A model generated the notes under the pieces. It made no database searches and was not told the origin of the DNA. It saw only the letters and a list, made by a program, of their open reading frames with translations. From Janibacter anophelis NBRC 107843 (lineage in GTDB: Bacteria > Actinomycetota > Actinomycetes > Actinomycetales > Dermatophilaceae): a stretch of 33,817 bases of DNA. Made by a program: the position numbers and the translations under genes. The stretch is from assembly GCF_001570945.1 (NCBI RefSeq), contig NZ_BCSQ01000041.1, forward strand, positions 1-33,817. Reading direction: 5' to 3'. Within the stretch, counting starts at the first letter, position 1. Each line of letters starts with the position of its first letter. Shown in pieces: positions 1-7,602 of this stretch.

Positions 1-312
1 GAGCCGCGCGGTCAGGGCGGGCAGCGGCTCGTCGGGCTCGAGCCGCAGGTGGATGATCCCGTCGGGGAACTGACCGAGCTCGGCCACACGGACCGGTATC
101 GGTTCGGTCCCGGCTGCGATGTCCGCGATCACGGCCAGGTCGGCGGCCGACGGCTCCCGGGCGAAGGGGGCCAGAGTCGTGACGTGCGCGTGGCCGAAGC
201 GGGGGTCGGTCGAGACGAACCCGGCGTCGTGGTCGCGGGTGCGCTCGCGGACCCCGTCCTCCAGCGGAGGGACAGGCAGCTGGAGGACGCTGTGGCCGGT
301 CGACGAGGTCAC
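1..312 (-). CDS. 2'-5' RNA ligase family (2H phosphoesterase) protein, truncated by window edge
   Basis: Only the first 104 codons are in the window; the 3' end lies beyond base 1. The visible N-terminal half contains FGHAHVTTLAPF (residues about 39-50), which matches the first His-x-Thr/Ser motif of the LigT/2H phosphoesterase superfamily. Those proteins act on 2',3'-cyclic or 2'-5' phosphodiester bonds in RNA or nucleotides. The second H-x-T motif would be in the missing part. The chosen start is a GTG at 312-310, giving MTSSTGHSVLQLPVPPLED; the ribosome site before it is weak. It lies downstream of and codirectional with the DUF1059-like gene, 25 bases apart. The specific substrate cannot be predicted. 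Confidence 0.75.
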   Translation of the reverse strand, partial: MTSSTGHSVLQLPVPPLEDGVRERTRDHDAGFVSTDPRFGHAHVTTLAPFAREPSAADLAVIADIAAGTEPIPVRVAELGQFPDGIIHLRLEPDEPLPALTARL

Positions 313-337
313 GGCCCCGAGCCTGCCCCAGCCGCCG

Positions 338-574
338 TCAGTCCTCCGGGAGGGCGGCGAAGTCCGCCTTCATCTGCTTGTACCAGCCCAGGCTCTTGCG
401 GGGGTGGCGCCAACGGGACTTCATGTCATCACGGGCGGGCTGGTGCGCGGTGTCGCCTGCCTTCTCCGCCTCCTTGAGGTGCTGGTCCTGGGCGTTGATG
501 ACGTCGTCGGCGCTCTCGCCGCGGTGCGCGAGGTCGCAGGGGCCGCCGAGCTGGCGGCAGGTCATGGTCTTCAT
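338..574 (-). CDS. DUF1059-like small protein, probable sigma-factor target
   Basis: A 78-residue soluble protein. Its N-terminus, MTCRQLGGPCDLAHRGES, matches the DUF1059 pattern of a Cys-x-x-LGG-x-CD segment followed by acidic Asp/Glu residues, so two cysteines (residues 6 and 13) may bind metal or form a disulfide. The C-terminal half (KSRWRHPRKSLGWYKQMKADF) is basic and aromatic and goes beyond the usual short DUF1059 domain. The start is the ATG at 574-572 behind a good GAGAGGA ribosome site; a second ATG lies three codons in. It is 70 bases downstream of the sigma factor gene and has its own ECF41-type promoter-like motif. The biochemical function is unknown. Confidence 0.75.
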   Translation of the reverse strand: MKTMTCRQLGGPCDLAHRGESADDVINAQDQHLKEAEKAGDTAHQPARDDMKSRWRHPRKSLGWYKQMKADFAALPED

Positions 575-609
575 CGGGATGTCCTCTCGGTGGTGTCGTG
601 TACTGCTTT

Positions 610-636
610 GACGAATCTCGGGTGCCGGATGTGACC
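610..636 (-). promoter_or_regulatory. ECF41-type promoter for the DUF1059-like gene
   Basis: Read on the minus strand, GGTCACA (636-630) is followed by exactly 16 bases and then CGTC (613-610). This matches the known ECF41 target promoter, TGTCACA-N16-CGTC, except for the first base of the -35 element. The predicted transcript starts about 30 bases before the ATG at 574 and includes its ribosome site. The same spacing and motif occur upstream of the sigma factor gene. Confidence 0.7.
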
Positions 637-644
637 GCGGCGGG

Positions 645-1505
645 TCACCCCCTTCGCGCACCATCGCGGCGACGGACGACGCGGGCGAGCACGGACTCCT
701 CCGCGCGGAAGGTGATGCCGGTGACCAGTCCGCCCTCGATGGTGAAGTCGAAGACGACCTGGGCCTCGCCCCGGTGGAACCACGCGGACCCCGGGCGATC
801 GCCGATGAGGACCGGCAGGGCGGCGTGCGCACTGCCGTTGAAGAACTCGGCCACCTGTTGCCGGCCGACGATCCGCTCCGGAGTGCCCGCGGCGATCGCC
901 GCTGCGTCGGCGCCGACCCCGGCGTCGGGGGCGAGGAGCTGCAGCAGGGAGGTGAAGTCGCCCTCCCGGGCCGCGGCCATGAAGGCGTCGACGACCTCCC
1001 AGTCGGCGAGCTGGTCGTCGGGAGCCGGTTGGCGCACCTTGGCCCGGGCGCGTGAGGCGAGCTTGCGGGCGGCGGCCGGGGTCGTGTCGAGGATCGCGGC
1101 GATCGTCGAGAACTCGAAGCCGAAGCTGTCGTGCAGGACGAAGGCGACCCGTTCGCCCGGCGTGAGGCGGTCGATGACGGCCTGGAGGGCGACACCGACG
1201 GTGTCGGCGAGGGCGATGTCGTCCGCGACGTCCGGGGCACTCTCGACGGGCTCGATCTCGCTGTGGGGCACCGGGGTCCGTGACGTGAGGCGGTCGAGGC
1301 AGAGGCGGGTCGTGACCGTGGTCAGCCACGCCGGGAGCGACTCGATCGAGGTGTCGGTGCGGTGGAGGCGCAGCCAGGCCTGCTGGACGATGTCCTCGGC
1401 CTCGGACGGGTCGCCGAGGATCCGGCCGGCCAACGCGGTGAGGCGTGGGCGCTCGGCCTCGAAGGCCGGGGTGTGGTCCTGCTCGTGGCGGTGTGCCTGG
1501 TCCAT
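645..1505 (-). CDS. ECF41/SigJ-like RNA polymerase sigma factor with SnoaL-like C-terminal domain
   Basis: A 286-residue extracytoplasmic-function sigma factor. Region 2 covers about residues 14-72 (AEDIVQQAWLRLHR) and region 4 about 113-160 (LTPGERVAFVLHDSFGFEF, then AARKLASRARAKV). A SnoaL/NTF2-like extension follows from about 168 (VVDAFMAAAREGDFTSLLQLL) to near the end. ECF41 factors carry such a fused domain, which modulates activity in place of a separate anti-sigma factor. The usual ECF41 signatures look degenerate: there is no WLPEP between regions 2 and 4, and the DGGGK position reads GADAAA. The start is an ATG behind GGAGGGAAGGG. It diverges from panB. The inducing signal is unknown. 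Confidence 0.88.
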   Translation of the reverse strand: MDQAHRHEQDHTPAFEAERPRLTALAGRILGDPSEAEDIVQQAWLRLHRTDTSIESLPAWLTTVTTRLCLDRLTSRTPVPHSEIEPVESAPDVADDIALADTVGVALQAVIDRLTPGERVAFVLHDSFGFEFSTIAAILDTTPAAARKLASRARAKVRQPAPDDQLADWEVVDAFMAAAREGDFTSLLQLLAPDAGVGADAAAIAAGTPERIVGRQQVAEFFNGSAHAALPVLIGDRPGSAWFHRGEAQVVFDFTIEGGLVTGITFRAEESVLARVVRRRDGARRG

Positions 1506-1537
1506 GGGTTCCCTTCCCTCCGGTGTGTCACCGGGAT

Positions 1538-1564
1538 GACGAGCCGGACGTCACAAGTGTGACG
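1538..1564 (-). promoter_or_regulatory. ECF41-type autoregulatory promoter of the sigma factor gene
   Basis: On the minus strand CGTCACA (1564-1558) is separated by exactly 16 bases from CGTC (1541-1538), again one base off the ECF41 consensus TGTCACA-N16-CGTC. The -35 element also forms half of an inverted repeat, GTCACA-CT-TGTGAC. The CGTC element sits 33 bases before the start codon, close to the 36 bases seen for the DUF1059-like gene, which supports one sigma factor reading both. Confidence 0.72.
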
Positions 1565-1586
1565 CCCGCGGCCGGGGGCCACTGCT

Positions 1587-1599
1587 TAGGCTGTGCCCA
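1587..1599 (+). promoter_or_regulatory. Leaderless promoter of panB
   Basis: The -10 hexamer TAGGCT (1587-1592) is followed by six bases and then ATG at 1599, so transcription should begin at or next to the start codon. No ribosome site is visible. This favours ATG 1599 over the in-frame GTG at 1593. Confidence 0.6.
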
Positions 1600-2495
1600 T
1601 GAGCACGCCCTCCGCGCCCGACTCCCCCGCGACCACCGACCCCGCCGAGACGCCCGCTCCGTACGGCAGCGGTGCGGCCGCCCCGGCGGCGCCGCCCAAG
1701 CGGGTGCGCATCCCCCACCTGCAGGCGATGAAGGAGCGCGGCGAGCGCTGGGCCATGCTCACCGCCTACGACATGTATGCCGCGCAGGTCTTCGACGGGG
1801 CGGGCATCCCCGTCCTGCTCGTCGGCGACTCCGCGGGCAACAACGTCTACGGGCACGAGACGACCGTCCCGGTGACGCTCGAGGAGATGATCCCGCTGAC
1901 CCGGGCCGTGGCCGGCGCGGCGACGAGCGCCCTCGTCGTGGCGGACCTCCCCTTCGGCACCTACCAGGCCTCGCCGGAGCAGGGCTACCTCTCCGCCGCC
2001 CGGCTCATGAAGGAGGGGCTGGCGCATGCGGTCAAGCTCGAGGGCGGGGCCGAGATGGCCCCGACGATCGAGCGGATGACGAAGGGGGGCATCCCCGTCA
2101 TGGCGCACATCGGCTTCACCCCGCAGAGCGAGCACACGCTCGGCGGCTACCGCGTGCAGGGGCGTGGCGAGGCGGCCGAGGCCCTCCTCGCGGACGCCCG
2201 GGCCGTGCAGGAGGCGGGTGCCTTCGCCGTGGTCATGGAGATGGTCCCCGCACCGGCCGCCGCCGCGGTGACCCGCGAGCTGCGCATCCCGACCGTGGGC
2301 ATCGGCGCCGGCCCCGACTGCGACGCGCAGGTCCTCGTCTGGCAGGACATGGCGGGCCTGCGCACCGGCAAGGCGCCGCGCTTCGTCAAGCGCTACGCCG
2401 ACCTGTCGACGGTCCTCTCGGACGCGGCGCGCGCCTATGCCGCGGACGTGGCCTCGGGTGCCTTCCCCGCGGCCGAGCACTCCTTCGAGAGCTGA
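1599..2495 (+). CDS. panB: 3-methyl-2-oxobutanoate hydroxymethyltransferase
   Basis: PanB transfers a hydroxymethyl group from 5,10-methylene-tetrahydrofolate to 2-oxoisovalerate, giving ketopantoate, the first committed step of pantothenate and CoA synthesis in the cytosol. The 298-residue protein shows the family core: [28 protein letters not shown] (Mg2+-binding Asp in VGDS), then [30 protein letters not shown] with the substrate-contacting Lys and His region, VVMEMVPAP, and [20 protein letters not shown] near the C-terminus. The first 30 residues are a Pro/Ala/Ser-rich tail outside the domain, common in actinobacterial forms. A methyltransferase gene starts two bases after its stop codon. 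Confidence 0.97.
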   Translation: MSTPSAPDSPATTDPAETPAPYGSGAAAPAAPPKRVRIPHLQAMKERGERWAMLTAYDMYAAQVFDGAGIPVLLVGDSAGNNVYGHETTVPVTLEEMIPLTRAVAGAATSALVVADLPFGTYQASPEQGYLSAARLMKEGLAHAVKLEGGAEMAPTIERMTKGGIPVMAHIGFTPQSEHTLGGYRVQGRGEAAEALLADARAVQEAGAFAVVMEMVPAPAAAAVTRELRIPTVGIGAGPDCDAQVLVWQDMAGLRTGKAPRFVKRYADLSTVLSDAARAYAADVASGAFPAAEHSFES

Positions 2496-2497
2496 CC

Positions 2498-3127
2498 ATG
2501 ACCTCCGCCGAGCTGCCCGAGATCCGCACCCGCTGGTCGGAGGTCTCCGGCGGCATCGACGCGGCGCACGCCTACCAGCGCCGGTTCGACGAGCTGGCGC
2601 GGCAGGGCGCCGACCTCGACGGGGAGGCCCGCTTCGTCCACGGGCTGCGTGAGGCGCCGGCCCGCATCCTCGACGCGGGGTGCGGCACCGGGCGGGTCGC
2701 CACCACGCTCACCCGCCTGGGCCACGACGTCGTCGGGGTCGACGCCGACGCGGCGATGATCGAGGTGGCCCGCGAGCGCGACGACGTCACCCGCTTCGTG
2801 CACGCCGACCTGGCGAGCCTGTCCCTGAGCGCGCAGACCTTCGACGTGGTCGTGCTCGCGGGCAACGTCGTCCCCTTCCTCGCCGACGGCACCCTCGTCG
2901 CGGTGCTGCGCCGACTGCGCGCACACCTGGCCGCCGACGGGCTGCTCGTGTGCGGCTGGGCGCTGCCGGGGCACCAGCCCGAGGGCGCGGCAGCGGTGAG
3001 CGCGGAGGAGTTCGAGCGGGCGGCCTTCGCCGCGGACCTGTCCCTCGCGACGCGCTACGCGTCCTGGGACGCGCAGCGCTGGCCCGGGGACGGCAGCTGG
3101 GCGCTCACCCTCCACCGTCCCCGCTGA
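2498..3127 (+). CDS. Class I SAM-dependent methyltransferase
   Basis: A 209-residue protein with the SAM-binding Rossmann motifs in order: motif I ILDAGCGTGRVATTL (about residues 59-73), the acidic end of strand 2 VVGVDADAAMIEVAR (about 79-93), motif II-like HADLASLSL, and motif III-like FDVVVLAGNVVPFLAD. The acceptor is not predictable. The N-terminal RTRWSEVSGGIDAAHAYQRRFDELARQGAD segment is typical of a small actinobacterial family annotated only as class I methyltransferase. The ATG at 2498 is two bases after the panB stop, so it is probably translated from the panB transcript. Whether it relates to pantothenate metabolism is not shown by the sequence. Confidence 0.85.
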   Translation: MTSAELPEIRTRWSEVSGGIDAAHAYQRRFDELARQGADLDGEARFVHGLREAPARILDAGCGTGRVATTLTRLGHDVVGVDADAAMIEVARERDDVTRFVHADLASLSLSAQTFDVVVLAGNVVPFLADGTLVAVLRRLRAHLAADGLLVCGWALPGHQPEGAAAVSAEEFERAAFAADLSLATRYASWDAQRWPGDGSWALTLHRPR

Positions 3128-3135
3128 CCCACCCG

Positions 3136-3333
3136 TCAGGCGTCCGCGTCGCCGGTCTCCCACTCGCGCTCACGGCGCTCCTGCTCGTCCCACGCCTCGG
3201 TCTTCGCACGGGCGGTGGCCAGCGCGGCGGCCGCCTCGGCCTCGGTGTCGTAGGGACCCATGACGTCCGCGTTCTGCGAGCGGTTCTCGTCCGTCTCGAC
3301 CTGGTTGGTCTCGATGTTGAACCAGTAGGCCAT
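3136..3333 (-). CDS. Conserved small acidic protein (SPOR-like annotated family)
   Basis: A 65-residue acidic, soluble protein: [18 protein letters not shown], then [18 protein letters not shown] and a charged C-terminal helix ending in a run of Glu, Arg and Asp. Small actinobacterial proteins with the same W-x-F/Y-N ... V-x-x ... MGPY-x-T-x-x-EA pattern are usually labelled SPOR domain-containing or hypothetical. The GPY-x-T-x-x-E-A-x-x-A part does resemble half of a SPOR repeat. The start is the ATG at 3333-3331 with AAGGA about 12 bases upstream. It is convergent with the methyltransferase (8-base gap) and divergent from map. The function is unknown. Confidence 0.75.
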   Translation of the reverse strand: MAYWFNIETNQVETDENRSQNADVMGPYDTEAEAAAALATARAKTEAWDEQERREREWETGDADA

Positions 3334-3402
3334 CGTCGTGCCGTCCTTCCTCGCGGAGCCGTCCTCCGCCGACCGGAGCGATCGGTTCACGCTCTCGTTG
3401 CC

Positions 3403-3416
3403 TAGACTCCACCGCA
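3403..3416 (+). promoter_or_regulatory. Leaderless promoter of map
   Basis: TAGACT (3403-3408) followed by seven bases and ATG at 3416. No Shine-Dalgarno sequence precedes the ATG. The arrangement is the same as for panB and argG and sets the start of the methionine aminopeptidase. Confidence 0.58.
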
Positions 3417-4279
3417 TGCTCGTCCCCGCCGCAACCGTGACACCCGGTGTGGTCTCGCCCCGACGCGAGGTCCCGGGCCGGATCGCCCGTCCCGAGTACG
3501 TCGACCGGGCCGCTCCCGCCCCCTTCGTCGGCTCCGAGGTCAAGGACGCCGAGACCATCGAGCGGATGCGCCACGCCTCCCGCATCGCCGCCGGCGCGCT
3601 GGCCGCGGCCGGCGCGGCCGTCGCCCCCGGTGTCACGACGGACGAGGTGGACCGGGTGGGCCACGAGTACCTGCTCGACCACGACGCCTACCCCTCCACG
3701 CTCGGCTACCGGGGGTTCCCGAAGTCGCTGTGCACCTCGGTCAACGAGGTCGTCTGCCACGGCATCCCCGACAGCCGACGGCTCAAGGAAGGTGACCTGG
3801 TCAACATCGACATCACCGCCTTCGTCTGCGGCGTGCACGGCGACACCAACGCGACCTTCTTCGCCGGCGATCCGGACGAGGAGTCGCGGCTGCTCGTCGA
3901 GCGGACCCACGAGGCGATGATGCGCGGCATCAAGGCCGCCCTCCCCGGGCGCCGGATCAACATCATCGGTCGCGTCATCGAGAAGTACGCGGCCCGCTTC
4001 GGCTACGGGGTCGTGCGCGACTACACGGGTCACGGGATCGGGACCAGCTTCCACTCCGGGCTGGTCGTCCCCCACTACGACGCCGCCCCCGCCCACGACA
4101 CCCTGATCGAGCCGGGCATGACCTTCACCATCGAGCCGATGCTCAACCTGGGCACCCCGGAGTGGGACCTCTGGGACGACGGGTGGACCGTGGTGACCAA
4201 GGACCTGCGCCGGTCCGCCCAGTTCGAGCACACGATCCTCATCACCGAGGACGGCAACGAGATCCTCACCGTCAGCTGA
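3416..4279 (+). CDS. map: Type I methionyl aminopeptidase (MapB-like)
   Basis: Removes the initiator methionine from nascent proteins, a cytosolic dinuclear-metal peptidase. All five metal ligands are visible: D132 (NIDITAF), D143 (GDTNATFF), H206 ([10 protein letters not shown]), E240 (TIEPM) and E271 (FEHTIL). The length, 287 residues, and the extra N-terminal segment of about 40 residues ([16 protein letters not shown]) match the longer actinobacterial MapB type rather than the short E. coli form. The start at ATG 3416 follows from the leaderless promoter. The ppgK start codon follows 11 bases after its stop, so the two are probably cotranscribed. Confidence 0.96.
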   Translation: MLVPAATVTPGVVSPRREVPGRIARPEYVDRAAPAPFVGSEVKDAETIERMRHASRIAAGALAAAGAAVAPGVTTDEVDRVGHEYLLDHDAYPSTLGYRGFPKSLCTSVNEVVCHGIPDSRRLKEGDLVNIDITAFVCGVHGDTNATFFAGDPDEESRLLVERTHEAMMRGIKAALPGRRINIIGRVIEKYAARFGYGVVRDYTGHGIGTSFHSGLVVPHYDAAPAHDTLIEPGMTFTIEPMLNLGTPEWDLWDDGWTVVTKDLRRSAQFEHTILITEDGNEILTVS

Positions 4280-4290
4280 AGGGCACGCAC

Positions 4291-5046
4291 ATGAGCAAGA
4301 AGTACGACGCGCTCGGCATCGACATCGGGGGCTCCGGCATCAAGGGCGCCCCGGTCGACCTGACCAAGGGCGCCTTCGCCGAGGACCGGCTGCGCATCGC
4401 CACCCCCGAGCGCTCCACGCCCGAGGCGGTGTGCGACGTCGTCGAGCAGGTCGTCGACCACTTCGACGTCAAGAAGGGAGTGCCGGTCGGCATCACGGTG
4501 CCGGCCGCCGTCACCCACGGCGTGGTGCGCACCGCGGCCAACATCGACAGCGCGTGGATCGGGACCGACGCGGCGGCCCTCTTCGCCGACCGACTGGGTC
4601 GTGAGGTGCACGTCGTCAACGACGCGGACGCCGCAGGAGTGGCGGAGCGGTACTACGGCGCGGCCAAGGGCCACGACGGTGTCGTGGTGCTCACCACGCT
4701 GGGTACGGGCATCGGGACCGCGCTCCTCGTCGACGGGCACCTCGTGCCCAACACCGAGCTCGGGCACCTCGAGATCGACGGCCACGACGCGGAGACCCGG
4801 GCGGCGGACTCCGCGCGCGAACGTGAGGGCCTGGGCGTCGAGGAGTGGGCCCAGCGCCTGCAGACGTACTACTCCCGGCTCGAGGCACTGCTGTGGCCGG
4901 ACCTCTTCGTCGTCGGGGGCGGGGTGAGCAAGCGGGCCTCGGAGTTCCTCCCGCTCCTCGACCTGCGCACCGAGATCGTCCCCGCCCGGCTGAAGAACAA
5001 GGCCGGCATCATCGGCGCCGCGCGGCTCGCCGCCAAGGGCAACTGA
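4291..5046 (+). CDS. ppgK: Polyphosphate glucokinase
   Basis: Phosphorylates glucose to glucose 6-phosphate using inorganic polyphosphate (and usually ATP). It is a ROK-family cytosolic enzyme typical of actinobacteria. The 251-residue protein begins with the phosphate-binding loop LGIDIGGSGIKGAPVDL (residues about 7-23), followed by VPAAVTHGVVRTAANID, the catalytic VNDADAAGVAE with its Asp, TLGTGIGTALLVDG (second phosphate loop), NTELGHLEI and VVGGGVSK. The start is ATG 4291 behind GAAGGG. It follows map by 11 bases, and a permease gene begins 60 bases downstream. Length and motifs are normal for the family. Confidence 0.95.
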   Translation: MSKKYDALGIDIGGSGIKGAPVDLTKGAFAEDRLRIATPERSTPEAVCDVVEQVVDHFDVKKGVPVGITVPAAVTHGVVRTAANIDSAWIGTDAAALFADRLGREVHVVNDADAAGVAERYYGAAKGHDGVVVLTTLGTGIGTALLVDGHLVPNTELGHLEIDGHDAETRAADSAREREGLGVEEWAQRLQTYYSRLEALLWPDLFVVGGGVSKRASEFLPLLDLRTEIVPARLKNKAGIIGAARLAAKGN

Positions 5047-5106
5047 CGAGGAGTGCCGACGGCGCGCTCCCAGCGCGGGGCGGGACGGATGCGGCAGGGT
5101 GGGGCC

Positions 5107-6363
5107 ATGACGACTTCGGCGGGGCCGGTGGCGGAGGGCGACGAGCGTCGGCTGCGCCTGCCCGACGCCGTCGGCACGGGGCTGGCCTCGAGCATCGGTG
5201 CAGGGCTCTTCGTCGCCCTGGGGCCGGCCGCCGCCTCTGCGGGTGACCACCTCGTCCTCGGAGTCGTGCTGGCGGGCCTCGTCACGGCCCTGAGCGCCCA
5301 CTCCGCGATGCGCCTGGCGGGATCCGGCCGGGGCCCCCTGGGCACCCACGCCCACGTGCGCGATCGACTCGGTCTGCCCTGGGGCCACCTCGCCGGCTGG
5401 GCGCGGGCGGTCGCGACCATCTCCGCCTGTGCCGCCCTCGCCCTGACCGTGGGCCTGCACATCCTGCCCGGCTGGACCAAGATCATCGGGGTGGTCGCGG
5501 TGCTCGCGGTCCTCGGCCTGCGCCTGCAGGGCATCGAACGCTCCGCCGGCGCCGAGCGGGTCATCGCGCTCCTCGTCGTCCTCGTCACCCTCACCTTCGT
5601 CACCGTGCTGCTCAGCACGCCGCCCGTGCTCACGGATGCGCCCGGGGACCCGGAGGGCGCCGGACGTCCCATCGGGGTCGTGACGGCGGCCGGTTTCGTC
5701 GTCTTCGCCCTCACCGGCCACCTGCGCCTGATCAACCTGCGCGAGCGACTCGACGAGCCGGCCCGCACGCTGCCCCGCGCGCTGACGATCTCGCTCGTCG
5801 TCGTCATCGGCCTGCACGTGCTCCTGGCGCTGGCCCTGACCCGCACCCTGGGCGCCGGATGGGTCGCCGCTCGCCAGGCCCCGCTGGCGGAGGCCGCAGA
5901 GATCTCGGCGTGGCCGTGGCTGGGCCCGGTGCTGCGGATCGCTGCCGTCCTCGCCGCTGGCGGGGTGCTCATGTCGCTGCTCCTCGCAGCTGCCACGCAG
6001 GTCTCGGCGATGGCCCGTGACCGGCACCTGCCCACGTGGCTGGCCGTGCGCGAGGGTCCTTCCCTCGTCCCCCGCCGCGCCCTCGTGGTCGTCGGGGTCC
6101 TCACCGTCGCGTCGCTCGTGCTCGTCGACGTCCGACAGGCCATGGCCTTCGCCGCCGCGTGCGTGCTCGTCCACCTCGCCCTGGTGCACGCCAGCGTGTG
6201 GACGCTCGACGCAGGCTGGACCCGACGTGTGGTCCCGGGGCTCGGTGTCCTCACCTGCCTGGTCGTGGCGTCGCTCCTGCCGTGGCCGAGCCTGCTCGCT
6301 GCGGTCCTCGTGCTGCTCCTCGGCGCGGTCATCGGCTGGGTGCGGCACACGACGCGCGAGTGA
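5107..6363 (+). CDS. APC-superfamily amino acid permease
   Basis: A 418-residue polytopic inner-membrane protein with about 11-12 hydrophobic helices. The first contains the APC signature GTGLASSIGAGLFVALGPAAASAG, the glycine-rich helix-1 break that forms the substrate site in LeuT-fold carriers. Between the helices lie short polar loops such as NLRERLDEPARTLPRAL, the conserved APC loop after helix 6 (usually E-x-x-NP-x-x-x-P-x-A). The substrate is not predictable; cationic or neutral amino acids are plausible. The start is the ATG at 5107 after AGGGTGGGG; an in-frame GTG at 5053 would add 18 residues unlike a membrane protein N-terminus. It converges on the RNase P RNA gene. Confidence 0.85.
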   Translation: MTTSAGPVAEGDERRLRLPDAVGTGLASSIGAGLFVALGPAAASAGDHLVLGVVLAGLVTALSAHSAMRLAGSGRGPLGTHAHVRDRLGLPWGHLAGWARAVATISACAALALTVGLHILPGWTKIIGVVAVLAVLGLRLQGIERSAGAERVIALLVVLVTLTFVTVLLSTPPVLTDAPGDPEGAGRPIGVVTAAGFVVFALTGHLRLINLRERLDEPARTLPRALTISLVVVIGLHVLLALALTRTLGAGWVAARQAPLAEAAEISAWPWLGPVLRIAAVLAAGGVLMSLLLAAATQVSAMARDRHLPTWLAVREGPSLVPRRALVVVGVLTVASLVLVDVRQAMAFAAACVLVHLALVHASVWTLDAGWTRRVVPGLGVLTCLVVASLLPWPSLLAAVLVLLLGAVIGWVRHTTRE

Positions 6364-6393
6364 GACTGCACGTCGCCCCCTGACGGGGGGGTG

Positions 6394-6776
6394 GGATGAG
6401 TCGGCCTGTAAGCCGGGTTCTGTCCCCCGGCGCCGTTGCCGGCGCCGGGGTGACGGCCATCCATCTCGGGTCGCCGTTGCCGACGACCTCCAGCGTCCTA
6501 CCCGTGTGCTCGGGCGGGCCGCCCTCAGACGCACACTGTCTGGACTTGCTCCGGGTGGGGTTTACCGAGCCGATCCGGTCACCCGGATCGCTGGTGGTCT
6601 CTTACACCACCGTTTCACCCTCACCGCGACCACCGAGGTGGCCGAGGCGGTCTGCTTTCTGTGGCACTGTCCCGCGGGTCGCCCCGGGTGGCTGTTGGCC
6701 ACCACCTTGCCCTGTGGAGCCCGGACTTTCCTCGACACCGCCGAGGCGGTGACGCAGCCGTCCGGCCGACTCATCC
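6394..6776 (-). ncRNA. rnpB: RNase P catalytic RNA, bacterial class A
   Basis: The 383-base minus-strand RNA begins GGATGAGTCGGCC (6776-6764) and ends with the exact complement GGCCGACTCATCC (6406-6394), a 13-bp P1 helix. Universal core segments are present in order: GAGGAAAGTCCGGGCTCC (6733-6716), forming the P4 strand, then ACAGAAA (6662-6656), GGGTGAAACGG, GTAAACCCCACCCGG, and the 3' P4 partner region near AGAACCCGGCTTACAGG. RNase P cleaves the 5' leader of tRNA precursors with the RnpA protein. A TAGACT -10 element at 6789-6784 places the transcription start close to base 6777. Reading frames across it are not genes. Confidence 0.96.
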
Positions 6777-6783
6777 GCAGGGC

Positions 6784-6789
6784 AGTCTA
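6784..6789 (-). promoter_or_regulatory. -10 element of rnpB
   Basis: TAGACT on the minus strand (6789-6784), seven bases upstream of the predicted 5' end of RNase P RNA. It is the same hexamer found before map. No convincing -35 is visible in the GC-rich sequence upstream. Confidence 0.5.
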
Positions 6790-6833
6790 ATGGGGCGGGC
6801 GGCCCCCTTCGCCCCCGTCGGCTCGCGACCCGG

Positions 6834-7418
6834 TCAGCCGAACAAGCCCAGGCCCTCCGCGATGAGCACGAGACCGAAGAGGGCGAAGGCCGCGGCAGCC
6901 CCGTAGGTGATGACCTTTTCCGGCAGCTTGCGGCCGAGGAGCGCGCCCACGGCGATGGCCAGGGCGTCCGCGGCGACCATGCCGATGGTCGAGCCGATCC
7001 ACGTGCCGAACCAGTCCTCACGCACCGCGAGGGTGATCGTCGCGAGCATCGTCTTGTCCCCGAGCTCGGCGAGGAAGAAGGCCAGGCCGACGGCCGGCAA
7101 CGCCGAGCCAGTGGCCTTGCGCGCCTTCTGCGCCTCCTCCTCGGTGAGCTCGTCACCGCGCAGGGTCCACAGCGCGAAGCCGAGGAATGCGATACCGGCC
7201 GCGATGGCGATCGGCCCCTGGTACCGCTCGAAGCTCGACCCGATGAAGTACCCGATGCCCACGGATGCGAGGTGCACCAAGGCCGTCGCGGCGGTGATGC
7301 CGATGATGACGTCACGCGCGCGGTAGCGGGTGGCGAAGGTCATCGCCATGAGCTGGCTCTTGTCGCCGAGCTCGGCGACGAAGATGACGACGGTGCTGAG
7401 CACCAGCGCTGACCACAT
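6834..7418 (-). CDS. TMEM165/GDT1 (UPF0016) family Mn2+ transporter
   Basis: A 194-residue membrane protein with six predicted helices in two homologous halves. Each half has the family motif E-x-G-D-K-(S/T): VAELGDKSQLMAMTFATRYR (residues about 14-33) and LAELGDKTMLATITLAVR (about 116-133). These acidic motifs bind the cation. Bacterial members (MneA/MntX-like) export Mn2+ and prevent manganese toxicity. A charged linker (RGDELTEEEAQKARKATG) joins the halves. The start is the ATG at 7418 behind GAGGAG, which lies inside a hairpin. A yybP-ykoY-type Mn2+ riboswitch occupies the leader, which supports the manganese assignment. Confidence 0.93.
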   Translation of the reverse strand: MWSALVLSTVVIFVAELGDKSQLMAMTFATRYRARDVIIGITAATALVHLASVGIGYFIGSSFERYQGPIAIAAGIAFLGFALWTLRGDELTEEEAQKARKATGSALPAVGLAFFLAELGDKTMLATITLAVREDWFGTWIGSTIGMVAADALAIAVGALLGRKLPEKVITYGAAAAFALFGLVLIAEGLGLFG

Positions 7419-7425
7419 AGAAGAA

Positions 7426-7450
7426 CTCCTCGTCCAGCCCGGACGAGGAG
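7426..7450 (-). promoter_or_regulatory. Ribosome-site-sequestering hairpin of the Mn2+ transporter leader
   Basis: A perfect 10-bp stem with a 5-base loop: CTCCTCGTCC (7450-7441), GGGCT, GGACGAGGAG (7435-7426). The 3' arm contains the only Shine-Dalgarno sequence, GAGGAG, seven bases before the ATG at 7418. Folding would block translation. The following TTCTTCT is short and U-rich, so a role as terminator cannot be excluded. This is the likely expression platform of the riboswitch. Confidence 0.75.
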
Positions 7451-7497
7451 CCGTGTCGCGACGAGCCTCGACCGGGATCGTCGTATGACAAACCGGT

Positions 7498-7602
7498 CGA
7501 AAGTCTCGTCCGCCAGCAGTGCTGGCCCGGAGCGCCGGGACCGGGGCCGAAACCGAGGTCCAGTGTGTCGACGCACCTGTTGGGGACTACTCCCTTTCGC
7601 TG
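7498..7602 (-). promoter_or_regulatory. yybP-ykoY-type manganese riboswitch aptamer
   Basis: In the leader of the UPF0016 gene the minus strand reads GCGAAAGGGAGTAGTCCCC (from 7600), matching the yybP-ykoY 5' consensus AAAGGGGAGUAG. Near the 3' side it reads GGACGAGACTTTCGACC, matching the ACGAGACYUUU region as I remember it. CGAAAG (7599-7594) and CTTTCG (7503-7498) form the closing P1 helix. A TAGGGT hexamer at 7614-7609 would start the RNA near 7602, giving a leader of about 184 bases. Mn2+ binding normally raises expression of exporters of this family. Confidence 0.82.

Noticed and set aside
6376-6390. GCCCCC-TGAC-GGGGGG hairpin between the permease and rnpB as a terminator
   Set aside because: Only five or six G-C pairs with no U-tract; it could end either transcript but the evidence is too thin to annotate.
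4075-6534. An 819-codon minus-strand open frame opposite map, ppgK and the permease
   Set aside because: High-GC antisense shadow: the opposite strand encodes three complete proteins with all family motifs, and this frame has low-complexity Arg/Gly/Asp/His composition and no recognisable domain.
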